64,000 nucleotides of DNA. Origin: Prevotella melaninogenica. GTDB lineage: Bacteria; Bacteroidota; Bacteroidia; Bacteroidales; Bacteroidaceae. The stretch spans positions 1,054,001-1,118,000 of the forward strand of contig NZ_CP072350.1 in assembly GCF_018127965.1 (NCBI RefSeq), written 5' to 3'. Numbering within the stretch: the first letter of the stretch is position 1; every line of letters starts with the position of its first letter. The notes beneath the pieces are model-generated. The model searched no databases and was not told where the DNA came from. It saw only the letters and a program-made list of their open reading frames with translations. The position numbers were made by a program, and so were the translations under genes. Positions 41,035 to 50,984 of the stretch are shown piece after piece.

Positions 41035-43911
41035 TTATCGTCCACACATCTGTTTATAAGGACAATATTGACAACTATCAGTATTGTCTGTTGGGGCAAA
41101 AGCTATATTGGGATTATGTATTTCTTCGAGTTTCTCCGTGAGATTTCTAAGAAAATCCTCTTCATATACGGTGACATCAGTAACCTCCTCCTTATCTATT
41201 GATAGTACAGGAGTATAATCTTCACTACCTGCATGTTGGATAAAGAGCAAAGCAGGACTAACAGCACGATGATTTGGATTATGTTCAGAATCGTTCTTTG
41301 CTTCAATAAGACTGTAAAGCATCGCCTGCATTGTGTAATCACTCTTCTTACTTAAATTCTTTGAATCGAACATTTCATCAACACTTTTCAGTGACTCCGC
41401 AGCTTTTCCACCAGTCTTATAGTCTACAACTCGCAAGCGTGCGCTATCACTATCAACGAGAATCTCGTCTAAACGATCAATACGTCCACCTGTTTCTATT
41501 TGCTTCTCCAATCCATTCACATTAATTGTCAATGAGCGTTTAACAGGAAACTCATGCCCAATCACACGCAATGGGGCAGAACGTCGATCAATTCGCAATA
41601 ATTGATGAAGATACTTTATGATTACTTCACGATTAATGAGTTGCAGTCCATTAAGCTTTGGATGTTTCCTTACTCCTCGTTGTTGATGAAATAGTTCAGT
41701 AGCAAATGCCTCGTCGACAATATCATCCAATGTAAGTTCTGCATTGCCTGATGTAAGTGACTGTGTGCTCTTACCTGTCTTCAACAAATAATCTATGTTC
41801 TTAGCTGTGATGACCTCTCTTGGCAATAACTTTTCATACATAAGCTGTGCTGCAGTATGAAAGATATTACCAAACATTCGATTATCAACATCGTCAACAT
41901 CAATTTCATCAAGTTCATTGATACCTGCAATATACTTAAAGTAATACTTTAGTGGACAAGTTATATATGTATTAATAGCAGTTGGGGAGAAATAACTGAT
42001 TTCATCGAGTCTTTTCAGTACGGCTTCATTCTTTTCAACCACTTCTGCTTCACAGTGCATAGGCTCTTGCCCTGCTTGCAAAGTTAATCGATGAATTGGG
42101 TGATTCCACTCTACCATCAACTGTAAAATGAAACGACTCATCTCTCCTGTATGGCTACCTTGCGTAGAGTTATTATAAAGGAAAGTAACATCCTTTGCCC
42201 GCTGAATCATACTATGGAAATAGTAGCTGTAGATAGATACCTTATTATCAATTGTTGTTAACTCATATGCCTTACGAATAAGATGAGGTATGAATGATGC
42301 ATCGTCTATTCCCTTTGGCATATTACCTTCATTACAAGAGAGTACAAGTACATGGTCGAAATCCAGATTACGCGTTTCAAGAACGCCCATCACTTGAACG
42401 CCACGTGCTGGTTCACCATGGAAAGGAATGCTTGTAGCAGCAATAAGTTGTGTTAATAAACGACGGAAGATAATCTTATCTGCATCTAAATCACCATTTG
42501 TCATCATATCAGACAAACGTGTGAGTAAGGTGTACATACGAAAAACAGACTCTTCAAAGAGCGGGTCTTTGTCAGCTGCACCATTTACACCGATGAAACG
42601 GATAGTTTCTGCCAACCAATTAACTAATACTTGTAGGTTCTGCTTATCACTTGGATGGTATTCAAAGATTGAGCCTTCTTTTGGCTTTACATAAAACTGT
42701 CGTTCACTATTCAATCGTTCGATGATTTCGGCAACTTTTGGTGTGAGATACTTCCCATATGGATGTCGTAACACTCTGTTTACATAGTGAAGTCTATAAC
42801 TCTGTTCTTGTACAGAATAACCTTCTGTCTGTAACGCCCAAAGCTGCGTTACCATCGATGCAATCGGGGTTTGTTGTAACGGATAACCCGTTGTGACATT
42901 CAGAGTATCGACTTCATCAGGTATACAATGGATAACGGTCTGCAACAAATGTTCATCACAAAGAACAATTGCTGTTCGTTTACCATCTTTATACCTTTCA
43001 TTCTCACGCAACCACTCGGTGATATAACGTGCTTGTAAGTTCTCTGTAGGAGCAGAGATAATGTTTATGTCCTTCTCTTTACCTAAATTATCGTACAATT
43101 CATCGTTATCGTTTGGTAAAGCATTGGGGAATTTATCAAGCCAACGACGAATATAGTTACCTGCTTCATTTGTTGGCTTCATATAATATCGGTCATAATC
43201 CCAATAGAAACTTGCCTTTTCTTCCTTTAAAAAGCGTTTAAAGAGAAGCTGTTCTACCTTCTGAAGTACGTTAAATCCGACAAAAACATAGTGTTCATAT
43301 TGTGCTTCTATCTTCGCATTCTCTACCACATCACGATAAAGCATACCCTCGTATGCAAGTTTTTGACATCTAAGCCTTTGCTTAAAATCATTATATATAT
43401 CATTCAACTTATTCCAAAGAGTTATAAAACGCTCTCTAATACCCTCTGGATTATCATCGAAATTAGCGAAGAAACGGCGTAATTCTACTTTCTGTTCATC
43501 GGTAAGATAACTAATATCATCTAACTCTTTAAGGTTACTAATATTAGAGAATACCATCTCAGCGTTCGCCATATTCTTATCGATGTCATCGAAATCGGCT
43601 AAGAGCAGTTGCCCCCAACCATAGAAATGGTCTAAGGTTTCATTTGTATTGCCTGTTACCTCAACGTAACTCTTATAGAGATCGCAAATACTTTTAATAG
43701 GATCAGCTATTGTTAGCTCTGAATGTTGACGAAAGAAGTCAGAGATGGTAATATATGCAGGACTCCATACAGGACCATCAGCCAATCGAGCTAATGCTTG
43801 ATTCAAAAAGAGTGCAGCACGCTTATTAGGAAAGACAACAGCTATATGTGCCATGTCATTACCATACTTCTTCAGTAAATCAGCTGCAACGTGTTCGAGA
43901 AATGTATTCAT
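41035..43911 (-). CDS. AddB-like PD-(D/E)XK nuclease subunit
   Basis: The 958-residue protein carries a helicase-like N-terminal half without intact Walker motifs (VVFPNKRAALFLNQAL) and a C-terminal RecB-family nuclease with GGRIDRLDEI and VVDYKTGGKAA. Cysteines in ITCPLKYYFKY and the terminal CQYCPYKQMC fit the iron-sulfur staple of AddB. Together with the AddA-like protein encoded just upstream, it likely forms the double-strand-break resection complex that takes the place of RecBCD. The two genes are 43 bp apart. Sequence similarity to canonical AddB is low, as usual in Bacteroidota. Confidence 0.85.
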   Translation of the reverse strand: MNTFLEHVAADLLKKYGNDMAHIAVVFPNKRAALFLNQALARLADGPVWSPAYITISDFFRQHSELTIADPIKSICDLYKSYVEVTGNTNETLDHFYGWGQLLLADFDDIDKNMANAEMVFSNISNLKELDDISYLTDEQKVELRRFFANFDDNPEGIRERFITLWNKLNDIYNDFKQRLRCQKLAYEGMLYRDVVENAKIEAQYEHYVFVGFNVLQKVEQLLFKRFLKEEKASFYWDYDRYYMKPTNEAGNYIRRWLDKFPNALPNDNDELYDNLGKEKDINIISAPTENLQARYITEWLRENERYKDGKRTAIVLCDEHLLQTVIHCIPDEVDTLNVTTGYPLQQTPIASMVTQLWALQTEGYSVQEQSYRLHYVNRVLRHPYGKYLTPKVAEIIERLNSERQFYVKPKEGSIFEYHPSDKQNLQVLVNWLAETIRFIGVNGAADKDPLFEESVFRMYTLLTRLSDMMTNGDLDADKIIFRRLLTQLIAATSIPFHGEPARGVQVMGVLETRNLDFDHVLVLSCNEGNMPKGIDDASFIPHLIRKAYELTTIDNKVSIYSYYFHSMIQRAKDVTFLYNNSTQGSHTGEMSRFILQLMVEWNHPIHRLTLQAGQEPMHCEAEVVEKNEAVLKRLDEISYFSPTAINTYITCPLKYYFKYIAGINELDEIDVDDVDNRMFGNIFHTAAQLMYEKLLPREVITAKNIDYLLKTGKSTQSLTSGNAELTLDDIVDEAFATELFHQQRGVRKHPKLNGLQLINREVIIKYLHQLLRIDRRSAPLRVIGHEFPVKRSLTINVNGLEKQIETGGRIDRLDEILVDSDSARLRVVDYKTGGKAAESLKSVDEMFDSKNLSKKSDYTMQAMLYSLIEAKNDSEHNPNHRAVSPALLFIQHAGSEDYTPVLSIDKEEVTDVTVYEEDFLRNLTEKLEEIHNPNIAFAPTDNTDSCQYCPYKQMCGR

Positions 43912-43954
43912 AATTTATATATCAGAACGCTTGTTAAGAATGAAATGAAGTTAG

Positions 43955-46900
43955 TTATATAGGATATTCGCCCTTTAATGGGAGAAAAGGGGTTGGTACA
44001 ATCTCGTTTCTAACGACATACCAAATATAACCAGAGACCTTCTCATAGCCCATACGCATCAGCAAAGTCATATAGCGTTGTACTTGCTCATGATATTCTT
44101 CACGTGGTTTACCGAACTTGAAATCTACAACAATAATCTCCTTTCCATCGGTCATTACACGGTCAGGACGATGTTCATGAATATCTCCACTCTCCTTATC
44201 ATAGTCAAGAATGGTGCACTCATTAAACAGCTTCCATCGTGAACTAAACCAATCTTTTACTTTCTCATTCATCAGAGCATTGGCAATCTTGTTCTGCAAT
44301 TCTCTCGATGTAACCTCATCATTATAGATAACTCCTTCTTGCTCTAATTCCTTCAAGCGTGGTTCAATATCATCTTCTGTAAGGATAGTAGAAAAGAGTT
44401 GGTGAAGTATATTTCCAACCTTTATGTAACGATTTGCGTCTGAAGGGTCAATATCCTCACCATTGATAAAGTCATGACTCTTATTACTCTGTCGGAAGCT
44501 AACAGGATGGGGGAAAGTTTCTATCTTTAACTTATGCGTCTTAGGTGTAAGTTCAAAAGGATTCTTCGTAGACTTCTCCTTATCACCACGCTGTTCACAA
44601 TCCAACAAAGTACCAAAATCAAAACTGATAGCCTCCTTATCACCAGCATCATCAATCGTTGCTCCTGGCAATTCATTAGCAAGATCATCAATAACTAATT
44701 GAATAATCTGTGAACGATCTGTGGCTGTATTACCATTTTGCAGCTTAGTAAAAGTGGTTTTAGAAGCCTTTTTACCAGTAATAAATAGGTTCTTCCCTGC
44801 ACGTGTAAAGGCAACATAAAGTAAATTCATGTTATCAACAGTATTCTGAAGATGCTCCTCTTTGTAATCATCTTCAAAGACAGTACCTATCATCTTTTTA
44901 GAAAAATCTATCGGAATCAACGGTAATTCTCCATAAGGCTTCTCCTTATTATCCCCTGGACACCATATTGTGTTACCCACTGCCTTCTCCAATCCCCAAT
45001 CACAGAAGGGAATCAGAACATTATCATATTCCAATCCCTTACTCTTATGAATAGTAATCAAACGTATTCCATCAACTTCATCGCTTTGAATTGTATTGCT
45101 TGAAAGACTATCTTCCCATTCTTCGATGAAATCATCAATATCTGCAGGATGGTCTCTCAAATACTCGTTCAATGTATCGTAGAATGTACATACGTATGCA
45201 CTTTGTCCTTCAAGACTACCGAGATTAAAAAGTGAGTAAATCTCATCAACAAGGTCTACAAGTGACAATCTCAACAAAAAGTCAAACTTATCGATATAAC
45301 CACTTGGCAAAAAGGACTTTAATTCTCTTTCACCTTCATCAACAAATAAAGCATTATTATCTCTATCCATCTGTATTACTTGTTGTTGATAAAGCTTAAC
45401 CAACTTGCCTTCTGTAAGTTTATCATCAGGATGTGTAAGCAATCGCAGAGCAGCAATAATCACATTAACAGCTAACGAAGCATCCAATTGGAATGCCTCA
45501 TCAGAAACAATACTTACATCTGTACCAAACTCATCTTGGAACTTATCAGCAATATCCTGTATTACTCCTTTTGATCGGACAAGAATAGCAATATCCTTTT
45601 GTTTATACCCACGATTTAATAGATCACGAATATTACTAACTAATTCATTGAGAACATTCTCGTTGTATTCTGATACTGCCTTTTTATCATAAGGAAAGAG
45701 TTTTATATGCACAGATCCCTTACCATCATCTTTCCTCGGCTTCTGCTCAATCTCTTTATAAGCTTCAATCAGCTGAGAAGCACCTTTTATATCATCACTC
45801 TCTAATTCTTTAACCGTTTGAATAACAGCCTGCGTAAAGAAAGCATTATTAAATCGGATTATATTCTCTTCAGAACGATAGTTGGTCTCAAGAGGTTCTA
45901 TCTTTATTTGCTCTTCAGAGAAGTCATACTCAATATTATTTAGTAATTTCCAATCACCTTGACGCCATCGATAAATACTCTGCTTGACATCACCCACAAT
46001 CAAATTGTGAGATTCTATTTGAGCCATACAGTTATCGAGTAACTTACGGAAATTAGTCCATTGAATAGTACTCGTATCTTGAAACTCATCAATCATGATA
46101 TGCTTCAAGTAAGCACCCATCTTTTCAAAAACGAATGGGGTATCAGTATCTTTCATCAAAGTGCTAAGTAGTGACTGAGTGTTACTTAGCATAAATCGGT
46201 TCGTGTCTTTGTTTATCTCATCAACAGCCTCAGAAATGGCATATAAAAGACGAAGTTGAGAAAGATGCTTAAGTGTAAGATTGCTGGATTGATACTCTTT
46301 CCAACATTCTTTTCGATATTGTTCTAAAAGCAATAAGTCATCATACCATGATTCGGAGATAAGAGCACAAATGCGCTCTTTCTCCCCTGCAGGACATTTC
46401 TTCAACAACCAATTATCTGGACTATCAAGACATTTCAACACATTTGCAGATGGTCCATCATCAGTAGGTTCATTCTCAAACTGCTTAGTGATATATCCAC
46501 ACAATCCTTTAATGAAATATCCTGTATCAACACCAGCATCACTTATTTTTTGAAGTAACTTTCCTGCCTGTTCTTTAACCTTCTTAGGACTTTCCTTTCG
46601 TATCTTACGCAAATCCGTGATGAAATCGTCAAAAAACGACTCTTCACGGAATCGATTATCAAGCTCAGCCTTATGCTCTTTATAGAAGTCCTTAAAAATA
46701 TTTTTTCCGAAGTCTTTTATCTGCCCAATGACATTCCACCCCTTGTCATCTTCTATATTTTTATCGATATAATCGCGAATCCAAGTCAAGACCTCTTCGC
46801 CTTCCTCAAGACTATTAATCAACTCATCGACAGCCTGAGCTTCCACTTGTTCATCATTGAGATCAATACGGAGATTAGCCGTAAGATTCAGTTCACGAGC

Positions 46901-47263
46901 AAGATTACGCAATACAGATTGAAAGAAGGCATCAATCGTCTGTACTCGAAACTCATTATAATGATGGGTAAGCAGCGACAAAGCTTCAGCGGCATTCTCC
47001 CTAATTGTGAGTTCAGGGAAACCAGTCTTCTGTAATACTTGTTCATAATATGCCTGAGAATCTGGCAACTTATGGGCAATACCATATAGTTGGGAGAGAA
47101 TACGCGTTTTCATTTCCTGCGTTGCCTTATTGGTAAAGGTAACAGCAAGAATTTCCTTATAATCTTGTGGATTCTTTACCACTAAAGTGATATATTCCGA
47201 TGCTAACGTAAAAGTCTTACCTGAACCTGCTGATGCTTTATAAACCGTTAATGCTTTTTCCAT
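43955..47263 (-). CDS. AddA-like UvrD-family helicase-nuclease
   Basis: The 1102-residue protein has an N-terminal SF1A helicase (Walker A VYKASAGSGKTFTLASEY, AVTFTNKATQEMKTRI, HIMIDEFQDTSTIQW, VGDVKQSIYRWR, TIHKSKGLEYDNVLIPF, LLYVAFTRA) and a C-terminal nuclease core HRPDRVMTDGKEIIVVDFKFGKP. This is the AddA layout, responsible for unwinding and cutting at DNA ends before RecA loading. The second ATG (47263) is taken as start; 47266 is equally possible. It precedes the AddB-like gene by 43 bp and follows ispE by 23 bp. Confidence 0.9.
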   Translation of the reverse strand: MEKALTVYKASAGSGKTFTLASEYITLVVKNPQDYKEILAVTFTNKATQEMKTRILSQLYGIAHKLPDSQAYYEQVLQKTGFPELTIRENAAEALSLLTHHYNEFRVQTIDAFFQSVLRNLARELNLTANLRIDLNDEQVEAQAVDELINSLEEGEEVLTWIRDYIDKNIEDDKGWNVIGQIKDFGKNIFKDFYKEHKAELDNRFREESFFDDFITDLRKIRKESPKKVKEQAGKLLQKISDAGVDTGYFIKGLCGYITKQFENEPTDDGPSANVLKCLDSPDNWLLKKCPAGEKERICALISESWYDDLLLLEQYRKECWKEYQSSNLTLKHLSQLRLLYAISEAVDEINKDTNRFMLSNTQSLLSTLMKDTDTPFVFEKMGAYLKHIMIDEFQDTSTIQWTNFRKLLDNCMAQIESHNLIVGDVKQSIYRWRQGDWKLLNNIEYDFSEEQIKIEPLETNYRSEENIIRFNNAFFTQAVIQTVKELESDDIKGASQLIEAYKEIEQKPRKDDGKGSVHIKLFPYDKKAVSEYNENVLNELVSNIRDLLNRGYKQKDIAILVRSKGVIQDIADKFQDEFGTDVSIVSDEAFQLDASLAVNVIIAALRLLTHPDDKLTEGKLVKLYQQQVIQMDRDNNALFVDEGERELKSFLPSGYIDKFDFLLRLSLVDLVDEIYSLFNLGSLEGQSAYVCTFYDTLNEYLRDHPADIDDFIEEWEDSLSSNTIQSDEVDGIRLITIHKSKGLEYDNVLIPFCDWGLEKAVGNTIWCPGDNKEKPYGELPLIPIDFSKKMIGTVFEDDYKEEHLQNTVDNMNLLYVAFTRAGKNLFITGKKASKTTFTKLQNGNTATDRSQIIQLVIDDLANELPGATIDDAGDKEAISFDFGTLLDCEQRGDKEKSTKNPFELTPKTHKLKIETFPHPVSFRQSNKSHDFINGEDIDPSDANRYIKVGNILHQLFSTILTEDDIEPRLKELEQEGVIYNDEVTSRELQNKIANALMNEKVKDWFSSRWKLFNECTILDYDKESGDIHEHRPDRVMTDGKEIIVVDFKFGKPREEYHEQVQRYMTLLMRMGYEKVSGYIWYVVRNEIVPTPFLPLKGEYPI

Positions 47264-47286
47264 CATGGATATCTAAAAAAATAGAA

Positions 47287-48126
47287 TTAGAGTCTGACGC
47301 AATATGTGAACATTCCTGGGAAGAGTTCCTTTATATTCGCTGGCTTTTGACCAAAGATACCAAAGATAGTACTACCACTGCCTGACATCTGCGCATACAA
47401 AGCACCATTCGCATACAGTTTCTCTTTCACATCAGCCAACACAGGATATTTTGCGAAAATAGACTTTTCAAAATCATTTGTAAGTTCATCACGCCATGTG
47501 TCAATTGGCTGGCGAACTATATCACGACAGCTTTTCGCAGGCTTTTTTGGTGTCACTCCAGCATACGCTTCGGCAGTAGATACAGCAACATCTGGCTTTA
47601 CCAATGCAAGATAATATCCTTCTAAACTATGATGTTCGTTATCTGCAGGTGCAAGAACATCACCTATTCCCGTTGCATAGGCTATTTCAGAACGAATAAA
47701 GAACGCACAATCGGCACCCAATTGGGCTGCATAACGCTCCATCTCTGCATTACCCATATTCAAACGAAAACGCTCATCGAGCAATCGAATCATATAAGCA
47801 GCATCAGCTGAACCACCACCAAGTCCTGCCTGCATAGGAATACGCTTAACAAGGTGAACATGTATACGAGGTAATTCATAATCCTTTGCAAGGAGATGAT
47901 AAGCCTTAACTACCAAGTTATTGCGCTCATTACATTCTACAGCATGACCAGTCACTTTTAAGTCAATGGGAGTAGGAGAGGGAAACTCCTCATCCATCTT
48001 TTTTATTTCCAAAACATCACATAAAGGAACAGGATAAAAAACTGTTTCAAGGTCATGATAGCCATCAGGACGTTTTGCAACAATATTTAAACCAAGGTTG
48101 ATTTTACAGCAAGGAAAGGTAATCAT
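47287..48126 (-). CDS. ispE: 4-diphosphocytidyl-2-C-methyl-D-erythritol kinase
   Basis: The 279-residue GHMP kinase phosphorylates CDP-methylerythritol in the non-mevalonate isoprenoid pathway. Visible are the N-terminal CKINLGLNIVAKRPDGYHDLETVF, the ATP-binding MQAGLGGGSADAAYMIRLL, GADCAFF and the C-terminal QMSGSGSTIFGIF. All functional motifs are intact. It heads an apparent ispE-addA-addB transcription unit with a promoter shared divergently with dnaB. Confidence 0.96.
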   Translation of the reverse strand: MITFPCCKINLGLNIVAKRPDGYHDLETVFYPVPLCDVLEIKKMDEEFPSPTPIDLKVTGHAVECNERNNLVVKAYHLLAKDYELPRIHVHLVKRIPMQAGLGGGSADAAYMIRLLDERFRLNMGNAEMERYAAQLGADCAFFIRSEIAYATGIGDVLAPADNEHHSLEGYYLALVKPDVAVSTAEAYAGVTPKKPAKSCRDIVRQPIDTWRDELTNDFEKSIFAKYPVLADVKEKLYANGALYAQMSGSGSTIFGIFGQKPANIKELFPGMFTYCVRL

Positions 48127-48159
48127 AGTCTAAAATTATAATTAAAGAATTCTTTTTTG

Positions 48160-48167
48160 CAAAGATA
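48160..48167 (-). promoter_or_regulatory. -7 box (TATCTTTG) for ispE-addAB
   Basis: The minus strand reads TATCTTTG, 34 bp before the ispE ATG; divergent from the dnaB box. Confidence 0.62.
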
Positions 48168-48210
48168 ATAAAAGGTTATAAGATTGATGTTAGAAATGGA
48201 ATATTTTTTG

Positions 48211-48218
48211 TAATTTTG
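48211..48218 (+). promoter_or_regulatory. -7 box (TAATTTTG) abutting the dnaB start
   Basis: TAATTTTG ends 7 nt before the dnaB ATG at 48226. Transcription from it would start at or within a few bases of the ATG, so the mRNA may be leaderless. Confidence 0.58.
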
Positions 48219-48225
48219 CCACCAT

Positions 48226-49746
48226 ATGGCAGAAAGAAGTAATAACAATAAAAGTAGTCGTAGAACCAAGCAGGCTCCTATCGACACGACGTTTGGTCAC
48301 CTACAACCACAAGCAACTGACATTGAAAAGGTTGTTTTAGGTGCACTTATGATTGATAAGGATGCCTTTACTGTTGTCTCAGAGATTATCAAACCAGAAA
48401 CATTCTATGAGTCTCGTCATGAGAAGATTTATGAGGCTGTGCAATCTCTGAATCTGCAGGAGAAGCCTGTAGATATTATGACTGTAGTAGAAGAACTTCG
48501 ACATAAAGGAACACTTGAAGAAGTTGGTGGTCCTGCATATATCGTTGAGCTTAGTTCCAATGTTGCTTCATCTGCACACATTGAGTATCATGCACATATT
48601 CTTGCACAAAAGTTCTTGGCACGACAACTCATCCAGTTTGCATCAATGATTGAGACTGATGCTTTCGATGAAACCGTGGATGTTGACGAGTTGATGCAGA
48701 AAGCCGAGGGTGCTCTGTTTGAGATTTCCCAGAAGAATATGCTACAAGATTATGTACAGATAGACTCTGTCGTTGAACAAGCCCATCAATTACTTCTCAA
48801 GGCTGCAAACAATAAGGGTAGCTTAACTGGCGTACCAAGTGGTTTCCACGACTTAGATAAGATAACAGCAGGTTGGCAGGCATCCGACTTGGTTATTATT
48901 GCTGGTCGTCCTGCCATGGGTAAGACTTCTTTTGCACTTAGTATTGCTAAAAATATTGCCATTGACTATCGTAAGCCAATTGCGTTCTTCTCCCTTGAGA
49001 TGAACAATGTACAGCTTGTCAATCGTTTAATTTCAAACGTTTGTTCTGTACCTGGTAACAAGATTCTTAATGGTCAGCTAACACCTGACGAGTGGGAGCG
49101 TTTCGACTCTAACATACGAAAGATGCAGGGTGCACCGATTTATATTGACGATACACCTGGACTTTCAATCTTCGAACTTCGTACAAAAGCGCGTCGATTG
49201 GTGCGTGAACATAATATTGAAGTGCTCATGATTGACTACTTACAGCTGATGAATGCCAATGGTATGCGCTTCAATAGCCGTCAGGAGGAGGTTTCTACTA
49301 TTAGCCGTTCCTTGAAGGGACTTGCAAAAGAGCTGAACATTCCAATATTAGCACTGTCACAGTTGAGTCGTGCGGTTGAACAGCGTGACCCACGTGAGGG
49401 TAAACGCCCACAGTTAAGTGACTTGCGTGAGTCTGGAGCTATCGAGCAGGATGCCGATATGGTACTCTTTGTGCATCGACCAGAGTATTATCATATTCTG
49501 CAAGATGATCATGGTAACGACCTTCACGGTATGGCTCAGATCATTATTGCCAAGCATCGTAAGGGTGCAACTGGTGATGTTCTACTCAACTTCCGTGGTG
49601 AATACACTCGTTTTGCTAATCCAGAGGATTTGGATATGGCTGCTCCGATCCCTAATGACCCATTGGGTGGTGAGATTATTGGTAGCAAAATGAATGATGA
49701 CCCTATACCACCATACCCAAGTGAAGATATGAGAGTACCCTTCTAA
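48226..49746 (+). CDS. dnaB: Replicative DNA helicase DnaB
   Basis: The 506-residue hexameric helicase has the N-terminal primase-interaction domain (about 20-125, DIEKVVLGALMIDKDAF) and a RecA-like motor with Walker A IIAGRPAMGKTSFAL, Walker B VLMIDYLQLMNA, the arginine-finger region LSRAVEQRDPREGKRPQLSDLRESGAIEQDADMV (split across motifs H3 and H4) and a proline-rich C-terminal tail. No intein is present. The start ATG is within a few bases of a -7 box. It faces the SGNH hydrolase gene. Confidence 0.97.
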   Translation: MAERSNNNKSSRRTKQAPIDTTFGHLQPQATDIEKVVLGALMIDKDAFTVVSEIIKPETFYESRHEKIYEAVQSLNLQEKPVDIMTVVEELRHKGTLEEVGGPAYIVELSSNVASSAHIEYHAHILAQKFLARQLIQFASMIETDAFDETVDVDELMQKAEGALFEISQKNMLQDYVQIDSVVEQAHQLLLKAANNKGSLTGVPSGFHDLDKITAGWQASDLVIIAGRPAMGKTSFALSIAKNIAIDYRKPIAFFSLEMNNVQLVNRLISNVCSVPGNKILNGQLTPDEWERFDSNIRKMQGAPIYIDDTPGLSIFELRTKARRLVREHNIEVLMIDYLQLMNANGMRFNSRQEEVSTISRSLKGLAKELNIPILALSQLSRAVEQRDPREGKRPQLSDLRESGAIEQDADMVLFVHRPEYYHILQDDHGNDLHGMAQIIIAKHRKGATGDVLLNFRGEYTRFANPEDLDMAAPIPNDPLGGEIIGSKMNDDPIPPYPSEDMRVPF

Positions 49747-49800
49747 GCGACATTAGGCAATCATTTCAAGACGCATAAAGTCTACGAAATTTCATTACAA

Positions 49801-49846
49801 TAATAACGACTATTAAACCTTACGTAAGGTCAAAATAGTCGTTATT
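49801..49846 (+). terminator. Terminator of dnaB
   Basis: AATAACGACTATT (left) pairs with AATAGTCGTTATT (49834-49846) and is followed by TTTTC; inside, ACCTTACGTAAGGT forms a second small palindrome. It begins 54 bp after the dnaB stop. Confidence 0.82.
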
Positions 49847-49852
49847 TTTCGT

Positions 49853-50000
49853 CTTTGTAACTAACCGATTATCAAGTAGTTGCAAAGTGCTATACAAAAA
49901 GGTGCTTAATTGGACTTCAAAAGGGCGTTAGTAACATCGCAAAAGGGCACCTTTAGGAAGCCAATTGGGCGTTAATTGCAAGCCAAAAGAGCATCTTTTA
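49853..50000 (+). repeat. Family B dispersed repeat (copy B4)
   Basis: The core at 49897-50000 opens AAAGGTGCTTAATTGGACTT and has ~22-bp steps like B3 (CAAAAGGGCACCT, CCAATTGGGCGTTAATT). The left flank from 49853 (TTTGTAACTAACCGATTATC) resembles B1. It lies between the convergent dnaB and SGNH genes; nothing else is recognised in 50001-50125. Confidence 0.75.
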
Positions 50001-50125
50001 TTTTTCAAGATGTGATTTTATTTTACAAATAGAGGTGTAGGTAAAGACAAATGAACAGTTACTTAACAACTAAATTCGGCTTTATCATCAAGAACAATAG
50101 CAAACCTCTAAAATGAACACTAACA

Positions 50126-50806
50126 TCATTCATTGATATAAGAGCGGATAATATTTGCCCAAACTTCATAACCTTTATTCGAAAGATGCAGTCCATCACG
50201 ACAATAGTCTGCGTGCATTTCATTAGCATTGACACCTAAGAGGGGATGATATAGGTCGATAAAAACAAGTTTATTGTCATTACAGTAACCCTTTAACTTC
50301 TCATTTAACTGAATAATCATATCATCCTTACCCTTAAGCAGTTTCCACACACCAACCTTTTCATTCAAAGGTAAAAGACTTTGTACATACAGCTTGGTTT
50401 GTGGACATGTTGTTCGAATTGTCTCTATGACATTAACAACCCCTTGAAAGATACGATCAACCGTCCAACCATGACTTAAATCGTTTGTTCCGCACTCAAA
50501 GAAAATCTTACTGGGATTATAAGGCAGAATCTGATTTAAGCGTTTAGAGATTCCACGACTATCATCTCCAATAATCCCTCTATTGATAATCGTTTTCACA
50601 TTTGGGAAAAAACGATTCCAGTCTTTCCCATATTCAGAATGACTATCGCCCAACATGACAATTGCATTATCTGGCAAAGAACCTTCTTGCTTAAATTGAT
50701 TCACTCTTACGTTATAGTGTTTTGAGCCGTGATACGTAACATTTTGAGCATGCATTGATAGGGTAGTAACTGAAAGGAAAAGATAAAATAATAGCTTTGT
50801 CTTCAT
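50126..50806 (-). CDS. Secreted SGNH/GDSL hydrolase
   Basis: The 226-residue protein has a signal peptide (LLFYLFLSVTTLSMHAQ) and an SGNH esterase domain: block I VMLGDSHSEYG (nucleophile Ser), block II Gly in NRGIIGDDSRG, block III FECGTNDLSHG and block V RDGLHLSNKGYEVW with the catalytic Asp and His. Such enzymes remove acyl groups from glycans, for instance sialate O-acetyl or acetyl-xylan esters; the substrate here is not readable. The frame goes to 50836 but the ATG at 50806 is chosen because the signal peptide begins there. Confidence 0.88.
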   Translation of the reverse strand: MKTKLLFYLFLSVTTLSMHAQNVTYHGSKHYNVRVNQFKQEGSLPDNAIVMLGDSHSEYGKDWNRFFPNVKTIINRGIIGDDSRGISKRLNQILPYNPSKIFFECGTNDLSHGWTVDRIFQGVVNVIETIRTTCPQTKLYVQSLLPLNEKVGVWKLLKGKDDMIIQLNEKLKGYCNDNKLVFIDLYHPLLGVNANEMHADYCRDGLHLSNKGYEVWANIIRSYINE

Positions 50807-50872
50807 ATAAATACTTGTATAACACGTCAAACTCATCAGAATACGAAATAATAATCTGATGTATTCCTACTG

Positions 50873-50880
50873 CAAAAGTA
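50873..50880 (-). promoter_or_regulatory. -7 box (TACTTTTG) for the SGNH hydrolase gene
   Basis: The minus strand reads TACTTTTG, giving a leader of about 60 nt before the ATG at 50806. Confidence 0.6.
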
Positions 50881-50906
50881 AGAAAAAAGAAAGAGAAAAG
50901 AAAGGA

Positions 50907-50950
50907 AAAGTCCGGTTATCTATTCCAAAGGAAAGGATAGCCGGACTTTT
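50907..50950 (-). terminator. Terminator of the SLT-like gene
   Basis: On the minus strand AAAAGTCCGGCTAT pairs with ATAACCGGACTTTT (one mismatch) around a ~17-nt loop, followed by CCTTTCTTTTC. It lies 35 bp past the stop of the 50985 gene. Confidence 0.8.
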
Positions 50951-50984
50951 AAATAAGAGGATTCTTAAATAATTATTGCGCTTA

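Noticed and set aside
48127..48225. Replication origin near dnaB
   Set aside because: No cluster of DnaA boxes is visible; the gap is explained by two divergent promoters.
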